Source: Rhynchopus sp. YZ270_cl-10 (Eukaryota > Euglenozoa > Diplonemea > Diplonemida > Diplonemidae). Taken from it: DNA of 64,000 nt. The translations under genes were made by a program, and so were the position numbers. Shown here piece after piece: positions 38,026-52,600 of this stretch. Every line of letters begins with the position of its first letter. Position 1 is the first letter of the stretch. The stretch covers positions 682,001-746,000 of the forward strand of contig OZ037912.1 of assembly GCA_964035575.1 (NCBI GenBank), written 5' to 3'. The notes under the pieces are model-generated. The model was not told the DNA's origin. It saw nothing but the letters and a program-made list of their open reading frames with translations, and ran no database searches.

Positions 38026-39422
38026 AAATGGAAAAGGTGAAAAATTATGGTCAGGAAACATTCTTTTATTTTGTTTGGAACGAGTTGTTTCCATATTTTT
38101 AGGTGACTAAGCAGGCTTAGGGTCATCTTATAAACGTTTCTTTTTATTTTATTTTTTTTAGATGAAGGAGGCAAAGAAAGAGTAGGTCTATTGGCACCCG
38201 CTTCCGCACTCTCCCATTTTTTTTTGTTCAGAAAATTCAGAAAGCGATAAAACGGAAGAGAGATTTTCCCCCACCCCACCAACAAATCTCAGCGGCGCGT
38301 GGAGCATAAGACCATTTTTTTTTCCTCTTTTTTTTTTTCCTCCCTTCCCTTCCCTCTCGCTCTCTCCCTCCCTTTTGCATTTTCCCCCTTTTTGTCCAAA
38401 AACTCGCAAACCAACTATGCTTTTTTCGGCAAAAAAAAATTCAAAGCCAAAGCAATACAGAGAGAACCAATCTTTTTTTTTTTTGGTTCAACACTTTTTG
38501 CTCCTCTCCTTTGTCCCAACCTGCTACCCCCCCCCCCCCCTTTTTTTTGCCACCAGACAACGCAACTAAAATGAAGATATGTGAACTGTGCACCAAAGTA
38601 GTGTACATTTATTATCTTCATTCAAGAGCATTTCTTCGATTAGGTTGTTTTTTTTAATTTTATTTTTCAAGACGAAGGACTGCGCTATTGCCGCCTTTCG
38701 TCTTCCAACGCCAGGTTCTGAAAAATGTGTGCGTACTCTTTACTGACATACTTTTCTTTGCACCTAAAAAAAATTCTTTTTTTATTTCTTTCTTTCCAGT
38801 ACCTGCGTCACCAGAGTCCCCTGTGAGGCGTTTATACTCTCAATTTTTCATTTTTTTTTTCTATTTTTTTTATTTTACGCTCTCAAAATAGCATCGTGGT
38901 TTCATAGCGATTTTTGCGTGGTGTTCACTGCACACTCATCATGCGATTGGTGTGACGTTGATCTGTTACGCCAATTATCCAGATGTAAATACGAAATGGA
39001 TTGTAGGACTGCATGGTTGGGTTGTCCACCCCCCGGTACGGTCATTGTACCAAAGGTACACTGTTTACGAGATGGGCTTTTGTATTTCAAGTCAGCTTTT
39101 TACTTTCTTCTGTAGTACCCCACACACTCTCTAATGAGGTCGTGCCTCCAAACGGAAAAAAATAACTGTATTTTTTTTTCCCAACAATCGTTGCTACTCC
39201 CGTCCTGTTCAGATTGTTTTTTTTTTGTCTGTCACGAGAAGGCTTTGTATTTCATGCCAACTTTTTTCAATGCCTCACACAGCATCCCGTTGTATGTCCA
39301 AATAAAATGGAGAACCCTCTGTGGTTCGATTAGTATATAAAGTAAAAAGTGGAGGTTCAATGGTGCTAGCGTCCGCAGAGGCGTTTGCACTTCCAACTTC
39401 TCTTTTTTTTTTTTGATGCTGT
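38026..39422. other. Intergenic DNA with several short dispersed repeats
   Basis: Family D (38102-38140), degenerate family C (38808-38850), family F (39001-39103 and 39229-39270) and family C again (39364-39402). Otherwise pyrimidine-rich low-complexity DNA. No gene. Confidence 0.6.
39001..39103 (+). repeat. Short dispersed repeat family F, best copy
   Basis: TTGTAGGACTGCATGGTTGG, GTACCAAAGGTACACTGTTT, TTGTATTTCAAGTCAGCTTT. Matches 24898-24993 with a few small indels. Family F fragments occur six times in the window. Confidence 0.7.
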
Positions 39423-39430
39423 GCGATAAC

Positions 39431-40064
39431 CAGGGTATTAGGGTGAAAATCCAAAATCCCGGAAAAAACTGGTTTTTCTGGTTTTCTCTCCTGGGCGGCA
39501 AAAACTAGTGTTTCTGGCGAAAACCTCCACCGTTGACGGACACAGTCACCCCTTTCGAGTTTTTCGGGGGTGGGGTCAGTGTCTTATCCAGGAATCCGAT
39601 TTCAAAATATTTTTCGGCGCTGCTGACCCAGGGTAGACATTGGGAACATAGGGACTGCATTTTTTTTTGCGGAGCAAAAAAATAATATAAAATGGCGCCG
39701 CAGGCGAAAATTTTTTGAGGGTACGGTGTAAAAATCTAGCTTTTTACACCACAGAGCCACTCAAACGAACCCTTTTTACGGAGCAAAAAATGAAAAATGG
39801 CGCCGCAGGCAAAAAAAATTCAAGGAACAGCCATTTCCCAAAGGCACTCCCGTGGTTCAACCACGGTTCTACCAGGCGGGGAAAAAATGCGGGGAAAAAA
39901 ATCGAGTCCGCCCTAATCTGGGGACGACATTTACAGAAAGGCCTGGTGAAAAGTGTCGGTTTTTTTTCCCCTCCAGATTTCTCTGTTTTTTTTTTTTTTT
40001 TGAAAACCAGTTTTTGGAAAAACTGGTTTTGAAAACCAGTTTTTTTAACCACCCTAATACCCTG
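39431..40064. mobile_element. hAT-type non-autonomous element with perfect 8-bp duplication (634 bp)
   Basis: The ends are CAGGGTATTAGGGTG and CACCCTAATACCCTG, a perfect 15-bp inverted repeat. GCGATAAC lies on both sides (39423-39430 and 40065-40072). AAAACTGGTTTTC-type repeats flank both ends. The middle shares a ~180-bp block with the hAT element at 25741-26491 in inverted orientation, including GCGCCGCAGGC and ACGGTGTAAAAAT. No transposase. Confidence 0.9.
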
Positions 40065-40082
40065 GCGATAACGAATATGCTA

Positions 40083-40190
40083 AGGTGACTAAGCACGAGA
40101 GGCTTAGGGTCATCTTATAAACTTTTCTTTTTTTTTAAAAGGTGCACTGTCACGAGAGGGCTTTGTCTTTCAAGCCATTTTTTTTATTTA
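40083..40190 (+). repeat. Family D repeat followed by family F fragment
   Basis: GGTGACTAAGCACGAGAGGC, TTAGGGTCATCTTATAAAC (40083-40127), then GTGCACTGTCACGAGAGGGC, TTTGTCTTTCAAGCC (40141-40190), each with a T-rich tail. These are the closest repeats upstream of the dynein gene. Confidence 0.75.
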
Positions 40191-40699
40191 CTGTGTTTTT
40201 CAATTGTAACGTTGTTCGCCTCAATCATGGTTCTGGGCATGAAGAGAGAGAGAGAGAGAAAAGAAGAAAAAAAGGAGGAGTGTGACCATACCGTGCATGG
40301 GGTAGTACCCGCAGTTGATGCGAAAAAAAGAGTGTGTGTTTTTTTTTGTTGTATTTTTTTGACTTCCTCTGTGGAAGTCCTTATGAAACGTATTGAAAAA
40401 GAAAAAAAAGGAGGGAAATTTCCGATATTTTTTTTGTGTTGCCCACTAACCACCCCACCCACAACCACCCCACAACCACTACCAGATTCAAGCCGAGAAG
40501 GCTCGTTTTTTATTGCTTTTATTTTTTTTTCTTCCCCCCTCCCCCCATTTTTAGTATTTTCAAATACTACTACCGATACACACGCGTTGTTTTTCCCCCT
40601 GTTTCTCTTCTTCTTCGTTTACATACTTTCTCTCTCGTTCTTTTTTTCCTCTTCTCTCCCTACCCCATAATTGATATAACTTAAGAACCTTTTTTTATA
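40191..40699. promoter_or_regulatory. Upstream region and leader of the dynein gene
   Basis: No gene is seen. The last ~200 bp before the ATG are strongly CT-rich (for example TTCTCTTCTTCTTCG near 40605). Similar pyrimidine-rich leaders precede most genes in this window, suggesting a common promoter or leader feature. No TATA box or defined initiator can be assigned. Confidence 0.35.
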
Positions 40700-43600
40700 A
40701 TGGGTGGCGATGGCAAGGACGACGAGAGGCAGACCGACAAACGTGTATCATGGCTGGAGAACAGGATGATGTGCGCTATGAAGCTCAAACCCGCCGAGCT
40801 CCGCAAGCTTACAGACCAGGAGGACAATGCGCTCGCGATTAAGGAGTTTTTTGACACCGCAGACACGCGCGCGCTCTTCGTTGTTAACAAAGGCGGGCAG
40901 ACTGTTATCACTACAGACAACAACCTGCCTTCTGAACACAAAAAGAAGATTTTCTACTTCATGAAGACCAGCGAAGGTGGCAAGACCCAGAAGGTGGACC
41001 TCCAGAACATCAACAAATCTCTCGTCTTTGGCGACCTCTCCGCCAAGCCCCTGGACACACTTGACCAATACTCGAGGAACATCTTCCTCCCGGTTCTCCG
41101 CAAGCCTGAGAACATCGACCAGGTCCCCGAGGTGGCGCACCCAGCGCTCATGGAAAATGTGCATCAGTACCTTGCGAATGTGTTGGTGACCAATGGGCTG
41201 TGCTGTGGGAGAACACTGCTTCCGCTGCCACCGATTAAATTCCCCGAGCGTGTAGACGAACCTACCAGGGATAAGGATCTGCTGTACCAACTGGAGTCTG
41301 TTATTGTTGCGTGGACTGCGCAGGTGAAATGCGCGATCCAGCAGTCCCCCGAGTCGATGCTGCAGGAAGGCAACCCAGGCCCCAAGGAGGAGCTGGAGTT
41401 CTGGCGCAACAAACGCGACAATCTGCTTTCCCTAGAGGAGCAGCTGCACTCCCCTAAGGTCCTGAAGGTGATCATCATGTTGAACAAGGCTGGGTCCTCC
41501 TACTATAGACCCTTCTCAGACCTGGTGAAGGAGCTACGTCAGGCTGCTGAAGAGGCTAGAGACAATTACCGTTTTCTTCAGCCGCTGGCAGAGTCGTTCT
41601 TTGACATTGCAGATGCGCAGGACTCTGAGGCATTTGACGCGTTGGTGACGAACAACATCTTCAAAAAGCTGTTCCACTACATCTACGTCGTCTGGACCAA
41701 CAGCAAGCACTACAACACCCCAACCCGCCTGGTTATTCTCATCCGCGAGGTCTGCAACGACCTGATCACATCCGCAAAAGCAAACGTCTCCGTCGAAGAC
41801 CTTTTCCAATGCGAGCCGGACGAAGCCATGAAGCGCCTCAGCGGCACCTTAACAGTCTGCTCCCACTTCAAAACCTGGTACTTCTTCTACAAGAACAAAG
41901 CAAGCAAGGAGGAGGCCGAGGGCGACCTCGGCAGACCCCGCCCGTGGAAGTTCCAGAACACCACCCTCTTCGCTCGCCTCGACTCCTTCCTTGAGCGGTG
42001 CCACGATCTGCTGGATGTTCTCGAGACAGTGACGCTCTTTAACCGTCTCGAAAAGGTCGAAATCGGAGGAACCCATGGAGCAGATTTGTCCTCGAACATT
42101 GTACAGATCTATAAGGAGTTTCAGGAGTCGTACACAGAGTTTCATACCCCGGAGGCTGGATCGTATGATATCTTGAATGTGGATGAGCCCAGGTTTGATC
42201 CAGATTTTACGGCGTTTAGAAACAGTGTGCGAAAGATGGAGATGCGTCTAGGATGTATGCTTACACAGTCAATGGAGGATGCGGCGGCGTTGTACAATGC
42301 CTTCAAGCTGGTTGATACGTATGAAGGCTTTTTGGATCGAAACGCAATTCACCAGGAATGGCAGAAGCGGCAGATCGATGTCCTGCAGGCATACCACACA
42401 GACCTGCTGCAGGTGCAGGAGTGCTTCCATGCCTTTAAGGAGGATACTACGGCAAAGCTGACAGTGTACAACCGTCTTCCGCAGACGTCTGCGCAGCTCA
42501 TCTTCGCGAAGGGTCTGCTGGAACGTATTTCGGAGCCGTACAGCAGAATCACAGAGCTCTCCAAGCCGGTCATCCAGGGGGAGCTGGCGCTCGAAACGCT
42601 GAACCTCCACAAACAGCTGTCGTCGAACCTCAAGGCGTACGTCCACTCCTGCGCGGATAAGTGGGCAGCGCAGGTGGGCGCCACATCGTCAGAAAAGTTG
42701 AAACTCAATTTATTGTCCAGAGACGAAGGCGACGGTGAGGTGAAGGTAAACTTTGACCCTGAGTTGGTCAAGATGTTACGCGAAATCACTTACCTTGAGG
42801 TCTTAAACGCGAGCGAAACACACGACGAACAGACCTTCGTCATTCCACCCCAAGCAATGACACTTTACAAGATGCGCGACCAATTCCGGATGCAAATTCT
42901 GAAGCTGGACATGATTGTGACTACCTTCAACAACCTCATGAAGAACATGCTCGACGTCGAACGCCCCCTTCTCACCCAAGAACTACAGCAATTCGACGAA
43001 GAGCTGCAACGTGGCCTGAAACGCCTCAACTGGCACTCCCCCGACATTGATGAGTTCATCGAAGTAACCATGAAGAGCGTGGAATCCCTCGACCACGTCT
43101 TCAAGACACTCAAGGGGAATACCACGTCGATCCGTGAGTCGCTTGTTGAATACGCTAAGGAGGATAAATTCCTTCCCATCAACCCGAAGGATTCCAAGAC
43201 ATCGAGCGTAGAAGACTTCCAGAAGAAATACTCCGAACAGCGCAAGGCAAGGGAGAAGTCGTTGACAGAGCGCGGCAAGCTGATGCACGAATCGATGGCA
43301 GACTCGCTCAACACCATCAACTCTCTGAAGGCAGGCCTCGGGCTCACCCCGCTCGAAGTTGACTCTGAATCCTGGGTGGCCTACATCTCCTACACCAACG
43401 ATATCGTAAAGGAGCTCGTCTGCATGTCTGTCGTCAACTCTTTGAAAAACCTCCGCGACCAGGTCTCCAACGACTGGATCAAGGAGAACGACGGCCTCCC
43501 GCTCCTCGACATCAAGCTCGTCCTCTCCCAGGGTGCGTCTCTGTCGACCGACCCGCTGGAGGCCCGCTTTATCCCCCACCTATCCTCGAAGGAAGGGACC

Positions 43601-46600
43601 GGGTCGATCGACACCATCGTCAACGAATGGATCAAGGACTACAACGACACAGCACAGTGCATCACCCGCTTGGATACCGGGGATGACAACTACGCGCAGG
43701 ATGTGTACGCCCATAAGGACGCTAATTCAATGGCAAAGCAGATCAACGAGCTGACGACCTACTCTGCAGACCAATGCCACAAATACGCGGCGCAGTTTCT
43801 GCAGTACAGCGACCTCTGGGATACGGACATGAAGAAGGAGTTTGCAACGTTCCTGAACCCCCCGAACAAGCCTGCCGACCCTGACGCAGATGAAGAGGAA
43901 AACCGCAAATCCGAAGAACAACAGCCACAGTTCTTCGGGGTCTCCCTCGATCTCTTCGATGCGCAGGTCACCAAATATGAGAAGATGCTCGAGAAGGTCA
44001 ACGAGCTGCCACCCTCCGCCGCAGTGTGCTGGCTGCGCATCGACTCCAAGCCCATTCGCGAATCCCTCAAGGACTGCTGCCGCAAATGGGTAGACATCTA
44101 CACAGGGTACATCGTCGAGAAGATCGAAACCGAGCTCAACAACCACTACGCATTCATTGAGTCTGCCGACCGAGGCCTCGACGAGGAGATCGTGGAAGGC
44201 CCAGAAGGGGAGGACGCACTCCGCAGGGTGCTGAAGCACATCAGAGACTGCCGTGTGCGTGACGTCACCACCCGCGCCATGTTCGAACCTATTGCGCAAG
44301 GCATCCAAATCCTTCGTCAACACTCCGACACCGTGTCTGACAAGCAAGTAACACTTCTGGATGAGCTCCGCAAGGAAGCTCCCGACAAATGGACGCAGCT
44401 CATGAAGCGGGTCTTCAACGTGCGGTCTGCGAACGGAGGCCGTCAGGACACAGAGGCGATGCTCATTAAGGGGCGTGCCTTGGAGATGGAGGAGCAGGTT
44501 CTGTCCTTCCGGATGTCGTTCAAAACGTTGAAGCCGTTCCAGTATGACATTGGCGTGGAGGAGGCATACGGTGAGCTGGTCTCGTGGAACCAGCACCTGA
44601 ACGACAAAGAGGTCCTCGCAAAGGAGCTCACCGATGTGCAGGAGCTTTTCGACCTCACCCCGACGGAGCTGACGGAGCTGAAGGAGTGCCGTCAGGAGCT
44701 TCTCCTCCTCAAACAGTTGTGGGACATCGTGGGGCACGTAAAATCGCAGTTTGCAGACTGGATGTGCCAGACCTTCAAAAGCATGACCCCGGACGACCTC
44801 ATCGAGGAAGCCAAACAAATCCAAAAGCAGATGAAATCGCTTCCCCTGAAATGCAAGTCTACGGGAACCTTTGCGGGGCTGGAGACCGAGGTGAAGGATA
44901 TGTTGACCACCCTCCCGCTTGTCGTCGAGCTGCGCAACCCTGCCATGCGCGACCGCCACTGGAGACAGCTCCTCAAGAAGTGCGACGTGGACCCTTCCTC
45001 CATTGACCCTGAGAGTGACGACTTCTCCTTGAAGGACCTGCTCTCCCTGGGTCTCCACAACTACGTGGAGGATGTGTCCAACATCGTCGAAAAGAGCACC
45101 AAAGAGCTCAAAATCGAGAAGGACCTCGAAAAGGTGTCACACTTCTGGGACCACGAGGCGCGCTTCACCTATGAAAACCATGCCGGCCTGAACTGCTACC
45201 TCCTTGCACCGATTGACGACATTGTTGAAGTGCTCGAAGAGCATTTGAACATTTTGCAGACCATGCAGAGCAACCGTTTTGTCGAGGAATTTGCGGACCA
45301 AGTGAACAAATGGCAGGGCAACCTCGGAATGGTAGAGGCCAGCATGACAAAGTGGATGGACATTCAGAAGATGTGGAAGAATCTGTACCCCATCTTCATC
45401 GAGTCTGCCGACATTCGTGAACAACTGAGAGAAGATGCTCGCGCTTTCCAGGGTGCAGACGATCTGTACAGAACCATGATGTCCAAGGTGCACACCCATC
45501 AGTCCGTTATCGAGGTCTGTTGCTCTGATTTGGTCCGCAGACAGCTTCAGCGTGATGACGACTTTGAAACCCTTTTGAACACCATTGACGACACTTTAAC
45601 CACCTGCCAAAAGAAGCTGACGGAATACCTGGAAGGAAAGAAGAAGCTTTTCGCACGGTTCTTCTTTATTTCCAACACCGATCTGATTGATATTCTCTCG
45701 AAGGGTTCCGACCCGGTCGCTGTTATGCGTCATATGTCCAAGATCATTGACTCCGTGAACACCTTCACCATTAAGGAGGGCACCAAGACTGCAACGGAGA
45801 TTGTTTCTCTTCAGGATGAGAAGGTGCAATCCTGCAATGAGTTCGAATGTGAAGGCCCTGTGGAGGAGTGGCTGAACGGATGTGTACAACTTATGTTCAA
45901 CACCATCAAGGGGTCGATCCTTGATGGGCATTCCACCTATGTGGAGTCCCCGCGTGTGGAGTGGGTGATGAAGCGTGGCTACCCAGGACAGACCATCATC
46001 GTCGTGACCCGAATCTGGTATACCTCTGAGTGCGAGCAGGCCTTCATCCAGCTTGAGGACGGAAACGAAACCGGGTTGAAAGATTTCTTCAAGCAGCAGG
46101 AAGGGCAGATCCGCAGCCTTATCAACATTGTGCTTGGCAAGATTACGTCAAATGAGAGAAAAATGCTGGTCCACTTGATCACCATTGATGTGCACGCAAG
46201 AGACGTCATTGGATGGATGATTGAAGAAAAGGCAGAGAGCCGTGATACGTTCACCTGGCAGTCCCAGCTGAGGTACTCCTGGGACGACAAGAAGGGGTCG
46301 ATGGTTGACATCTGCGATGCCTCCTTTGTGAACGGGTATGAGTACATCGGGCTGTGTGGTTGCCTTGTCATTACCAAGCTGACGGATAGATGTTACATCA
46401 CTTTGACGCAGGCGTTGCGTTTGGTGAAGGGTGGTGCGCCCGCAGGGCCTGCAGGAACCGGCAAGACCGAGACCACGAAGGATCTGGCAAGAAACCTGGG
46501 GATTGCGTGCTACGTGTTCAACTGCTCGGACCAGATGGACTACCTCTCCCTCGGGCAGATCTTCAAGGGGCTTTCGATGTCCGGTTCGTGGGGATGCTTC

Positions 46601-49600
46601 GACGAGTTTAACCGTATCCCCATTCAGGTGCTCTCCGTGGTGGCCACCCAGGTCGGGTCCATCCTCAACGCCGTCAAGCTGCAGAAGAAGAAGTTCAAAT
46701 TCATGGACGAAGAGATCTCGTTGATCCCCTCCGTCGGGATGTGGATCACGATGAACCCCGGTTACGCAGGCAGAACCGAGCTGCCCGAGAACATCAAGTC
46801 TCTGTTCAGACCCTGCGCGATGTGTGTGCCCGATTTGAAGAACATCTGCGAGATCATGTTGGCAGCAGAAGGGTTCCAGGATGCGCGCGATCTGGCGCTG
46901 AAGTTCGTGACGCTGTACAAGCTGAACAAGGAGCTGCTCTCCCCGCAGGCGCACTACGATTGGGGGCTGCGTGCGGTGAAGAGTGTGCTGTACATTGCGG
47001 GTGCGCTGAAGCGTGGCGACCCCGACGTATCAGAGCGCGCTGTGCTCATGCGTGCGCTGCGTGACACCAACATGGCGAAGCTGTCTAGGGACGACGTCTT
47101 TGTCTTCATGGGCTTAATCCGTGCATTGTTCCCTCAGCTAGAGGTACCGCCTAAGTCTGACCCAAAGCTGTACGAAGCATGCAAGCAGGCAGCAGAAGAG
47201 CGCAAGCTGTTCCGCGGCGAGAACGAAATCTTCATCCTCCGTTGTGTACAGTACGCAGAGCTCCTTGACGTGCGTCACTCCGTCTTCGTCATGGGCCCAG
47301 CCGGGTGCGGGAAGTCCAACTGCTGGAAGACCCTTGCTCGCGCCTTCCGCATCTTAGGTGACCCCTGCGACTTCAAGGTCATGAACCCCAAGGCCGTCAC
47401 CTCTGACGAGCTGTACGGCTACATCCACCCGCAGAGCAGAGAGTGGAAGGACGGTCTCCTCTCGAACGTCTTCAGAGACTACGCCGTGCTCTCCCAGACC
47501 AAGACGAACTCGAAGTGGCTTGTTCTGGACGGCATCATCGACGCAGAGTGGATTGAGTCGATGAACACCGTGATGGACGACAACAGGATGTTGACCTTGG
47601 CCTCCAACGAGCGTATCCCGCTGACCGCATCGATGCGCATGATCTTCGAGATCAGCGACCTCAAGAACGCTTCGCCTGCCACAGTGTCGCGTGCAGGTAT
47701 CATCTACATCAACGACACCGACCTTGGGTGGGGACCCTTCAAGGACAAATGGATTGCAACCCGCGAGGACGAGAAGGAGCGCACATACCTCGACAACCTC
47801 TTCGATAAGTACGTCGGGCACATCTTTGAGTACTACAAGCGTGTCATGAAGCCGCCCGTCGCCATTGCAGATCTCTCCATTGTGCAGACCATTACACGTC
47901 TGCTGGAGGCGCTTGTCACACCCGAGACTGTCGCGCCTGGATCTCCGTCGGAGACATACGAGAAGTACTTCCTGTTCTGTCTGGTGTGGGCCTTCGGAGG
48001 ACCGCTCTCGTCTGATGGGCGTATCGACTACAGGGTGAACTTCAACAACTGGTGGAAGAAGGAGTTCACGGCGATCCGTATGACCCAGGATGAGAAGCAG
48101 TCGATCTTCGACACCTTCATCCCGCAGACGGAAGAGAAGGAGTTTGTCCCGTGGTCGCAGATCGTGAAGCCCTACAAGCACAACTTCGAGATGCCGTTCT
48201 CAGACATCTCCATTCAGACCGTGGACACTGCGCGTCTGTCGTACCTCATGGGGCATTTGATGGACCACCGCAACCCTGTCCTCTTCGTGGGTACCGCAGG
48301 AACAGGTAAGAGCAACATCATCTTGAACCAGCTCGTCGCATTGGACCCGCAGGACTGGGTGCACCAGACCATCGCCTTCAACGCCATGACGAAGCCAAAG
48401 GGCCTGCAGTCCGTCATGGAGCAGAAGCTTGAGAAGAAGCACGGAAAGACGTTCGGACCCCCAGGGAAGAAGCGTCTCGTGTTCTTCGTCGACGACGTGA
48501 ACATGCCCAACCCCGACAAGTACGGCACACAGGAGGCCATCGCGTTCCTCCGCCAGCATATGGACTACCAGTTCTGGTACGACAGAATCAAGCCCGGGTT
48601 CCCGCTGAAGGAGATCACCAACTGCCAGTACGTCGCCGCGATGAACCCGAAGTCTGGTACCTTCACGATCCTCGACAGACTGCTGTGGCACTTCTCGATG
48701 TTCTCGTGCTGCATGCCCGACGAGTCTGACCTGGGGCTGATCTACGGGTCCATCATGAAGGGACACTGGGGGAAGTGGTCGAAGGACAGCAGGTCCATGG
48801 GGGAGCCGATTACGAACGCGACGGTGAAGCTGCACAAGGCCGTGGCGAAGGCGTTCTTGCCGACAGCAGTGAAGTTCCACTACCAGTGGAACATGCGCGA
48901 GATGTTCAACATCTTCCAGGGCCTTTGCCGGTCGATGCAGAGCACGCACGACAAGCCCACCGAGCTGATCCGACTCTGGCGCCATGAGTGCGACCGTACC
49001 TTCAGGGACAGGATGACAGACGAGAAGGACATGAAGACATACGACGACATATGCGCCACCGTCATTGCCTCTGGCTTTGGCGACATCAAGATGGAGGACA
49101 TCATGAAGTCGCCTCTGGATCAGGAACTCAACCTGTGGGCACCCTTCGCACTCGACAAGGAGGGCAACGAGGGTGCGCTCAAGGACATCGGCTCCTTCGA
49201 GGAGGTGTTTGGGTACCTGAGCGACAAGCTGAAGGAGTACAACGACAACAACGTGCGCATGGAGCTCGTGCTCTTCGAGCAGGCCATGCAGCACATCTGC
49301 AGGATCTGCCGTGTGCTTGGCAACCCGAGAGGCAATGCGCTGCTGGTCGGTGTAGGAGGATCAGGTAAGCAGAGTCTGAGCAGGCTGTCGTCGTTCATCT
49401 GCAGTCTCGATAAGTTCCAGATCGTTGTGACGGCAACATACGGCATCAACGACTTCCGTGCAGACCTGCAGCAGCTCTACATCAAATGCGGGCAGAAGAA
49501 CCTGCAGTTCACTTTCATCATCACCGACGGACAGATTGTGAAGAACGAAATGCTTGTGTACCTCAACGATCTGCTCAACTCAGGTAACATCCCAGACCTG

Positions 49601-52600
49601 TTCCCGCAGGACGAGATGGAGGGCATCCAGGGCGCCATGGTCAACGAAGCCAAGGCGCAGGGTGTGCTGGACCTGTCGCCGTCGGTGCTGTGGCAGTTCT
49701 TTATCAACAAGGTGCGTGCGAACCTGCACACAATTCTGTGCTTCTCGCCCGTTGGACAGCAGTTCTCTACGTGGTGCAGACAGTTCCCTGCACTTGCGAA
49801 CACAACCGTGATCGACTGGTTCCACTCCTGGCCGCAGCAGGCGTTGGTCTCTGTTGCGAACCGTTTCCTCAGCGACATTGAACTGAACGACAACCTCGAC
49901 GCGATCTCCGAGCACATGGCCTTCTGCCACGAGCACGTCACCGCAGCCTGCAAGGACTTCCTCAGCGAGGAGAAGCGCTTCTGCTACACGACACCAAAGT
50001 CCTTCCTCGAGCTCATCTCGCTCTACAAGGTGCTGCTCGACAACAAGCGGTCTGCGCTCAACGACAACAAGGAACGCCTTGGGAACGGTATTGAAAAGAT
50101 CAAGATGGCGTCCGAGCAGGTGGCCGACCTGCAGGAGAAGCTGAAGAAGGAGCAGGTCGTCGTGGCGGAGAAGGCACAGTACACACAACGCCTTCTGGAG
50201 CACGTTGGCAAGGAGAAGGCAATTGTTGCTGTCGAGCAGGAAAAGGCCGAGGTGGAGGAGACCAAGACCAACAAGGTCTTTGTCGAGGCCGAAGCGCTTG
50301 CTGCCGACTGCGCACGCGACCTGCAGGCTGCCCAGCCCATCGTCGAAGAGGCGCTCGCCGCCCTGAACTCCCTCCGCAAGGAGGACCTGACAGAACTGAA
50401 GGCTCTTGCCAAACCACCACCAGACGTCGAGCTTGTTGCTGCCTCTGTCATGGTGTTGACCTCTGACCCAAAGAAGATTCCACCACCCAAAGCGCGCGAC
50501 TGGTCTGCCTGCAAGAAGATGATGGCGAACATCACCGGATGGATGAAAGACATGATGAGCTTCGACGCCAACAACATCCCACAGTCCTGCATCGATGCCA
50601 TCCAGATCTACGCTACCGACCCCGCCTTCGTACCGTCCCTCATCAAGACAAAGTCTCAGGCAGCCGCAGGTCTCTGCGCTTGGGTGGTCAACATGAACAA
50701 ATACCACTCTATCCGTTGCGAGGTCAAGCCCAAGGAGGAGAAGCTTGCAGAATCGCAGGAAAAGCTCGCACGCTCCAAGGCGGAGTTGAAGAAGGTCCAA
50801 GACAGAGTGGCGGAGCTGAACGCAAAGCTTGGGGGCCTCGTGAAGCAGTTCGAAGAGGCGAGCGAGGAGACCCGCCTGATTGAGGCCAAGGCAAAGAAGA
50901 CACAGGAGAAGGCGAACCTTGCGGAACGTCTGGTTGGAGGGCTTGCGGACGAGAAGGTGCGTTGGGCCAAGACCATTGAGGAGCTCTCCACCAAGAGCGT
51001 TCTCCTCATTGGCGATGTGCTGCTGAGTGCCGCGTTTGTGTCCTACATTGGACCCTTCTCAAAGCCCTTCCGTGTATCCATTATGGAGACCAACCTCTAC
51101 CCTGACATCCAAGCACGCAAGATCCCACACACCCCCGAGCTCGACATCGTCACCAGCATCCTCACCAGCGATGCTGAGGTTGCCGGGTGGCAAAACGAGG
51201 AGCTCAAAAGCGACAGACTCTCCATCGAGAACGGATCCCTCGTGGTGACCTGCACCCGCTGGCCGCTTCTCATCGACCCCCAAATGCAGGGAATCAAATG
51301 GATTAAAACCCGCGAAGAAAAGAACGGCCTCAAAATCTGCCAGCCATCCCAAAAGAAGTACATTGACATCGTCATCAAATGCTTGGAAGATGGTTTGCCG
51401 TGCTTGATTGAGAATTTGGGTGAGGCGATTGACCCGATTCTTGAGCCTGTCTTGGGGCGCAATGTAATCAAGAAGGGCTCACAATACATGATGAAGCTTG
51501 GTGACAAAGAGGTGCACTACAACCCAAACTTTAAGCTGTATCTCCAGACCCGTTTGAACAACCCTCACTACAAGCCGGAGATGAACGCACAGAGCACTCT
51601 CATTAACTTCATGGTTACACCTGAAGGGCTTGAGGACCAATTGCTTGCGGTCGTTGTCAACAAAGAGCGTCCCGACCTTGAGGAGAGTCGTGTCACGCTG
51701 CTCAGGAGGATGAACCAGATGACGATCGATCTGCAGTCGTGCGAGCAGAACCTTTTAGAAGCGTTGGCGGCAGCGACAGGAGACATTCTTGAAAACGTTG
51801 CGCTCATTGAAAACCTTGAGTTTACGAAGAAGAAGGCGGCGGAGATTTCGAGGTCGATGATTGAGGCGAAGCTGACCCAGAAGGAGATCGGAACCTCACG
51901 TCTGTCGTACACAACTGTCGCAGTGCGTGGATCGCTTCTCTTCTTCCAGATCGACCAGCTGGCAAAGATTTCTCATATGTACCAATACTCTCTGACAGCG
52001 TACATGGTGATCTTCTTGAAGGCTATCTGCAGAGCGCCCTTCCCAGATGATCCAAAGAATTTGAGCGACCGTTGTGACAACCTGATTGTGAGCATCACAC
52101 AGACCATCTTTGCGTTCACCTCGCGTGGTCTGTTCGAACGTCACAAGCTTATCTTCTCTGCTTTACTCTGTTTTGCCATCCTGCAACGTGAAGGCAAGGT
52201 CGACCGCCACCAGCTTGCCTACCTCCTGAGAGGACCGAAGAAGCCGGGTATCGAGCGGCCTGAGTCTGTTGAAGGCTGGCTTCCGGAGGCAAACTGGCAG
52301 GCAGTGCAGGCCCTGAAGGAAGTTGACGGTGCAAGCCCGCCCTTCGAACAGTTGGAGCGCGACCTATGTGATTCAAACAGATGGAAGGCCTGGTGCGAGC
52401 TGGAGCACCCCGAGCACAAAGAGGAGGGCAGGATGCCCACGGACTGGAAGGTATGTGTTTAGATTTTTATCAATTTTCCGACATTATTTTGTATTTTCTT
52501 CACAGAACCTGACGGACTTCCAGCGTCTTCTCGTCCTGCGTGCACTGCGTCCTGACAGACTGACTGTCGGCCTCACAGACTTCGTGGCTGGCTCCATCGG

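Noticed and set aside
43727-45058. Long open frame (443 codons) on the minus strand inside dynein
   Set aside because: It is antisense to a perfectly conserved dynein exon and is explained by the codon choice of that gene; the same holds for the other long antisense frames in 46148-50800.
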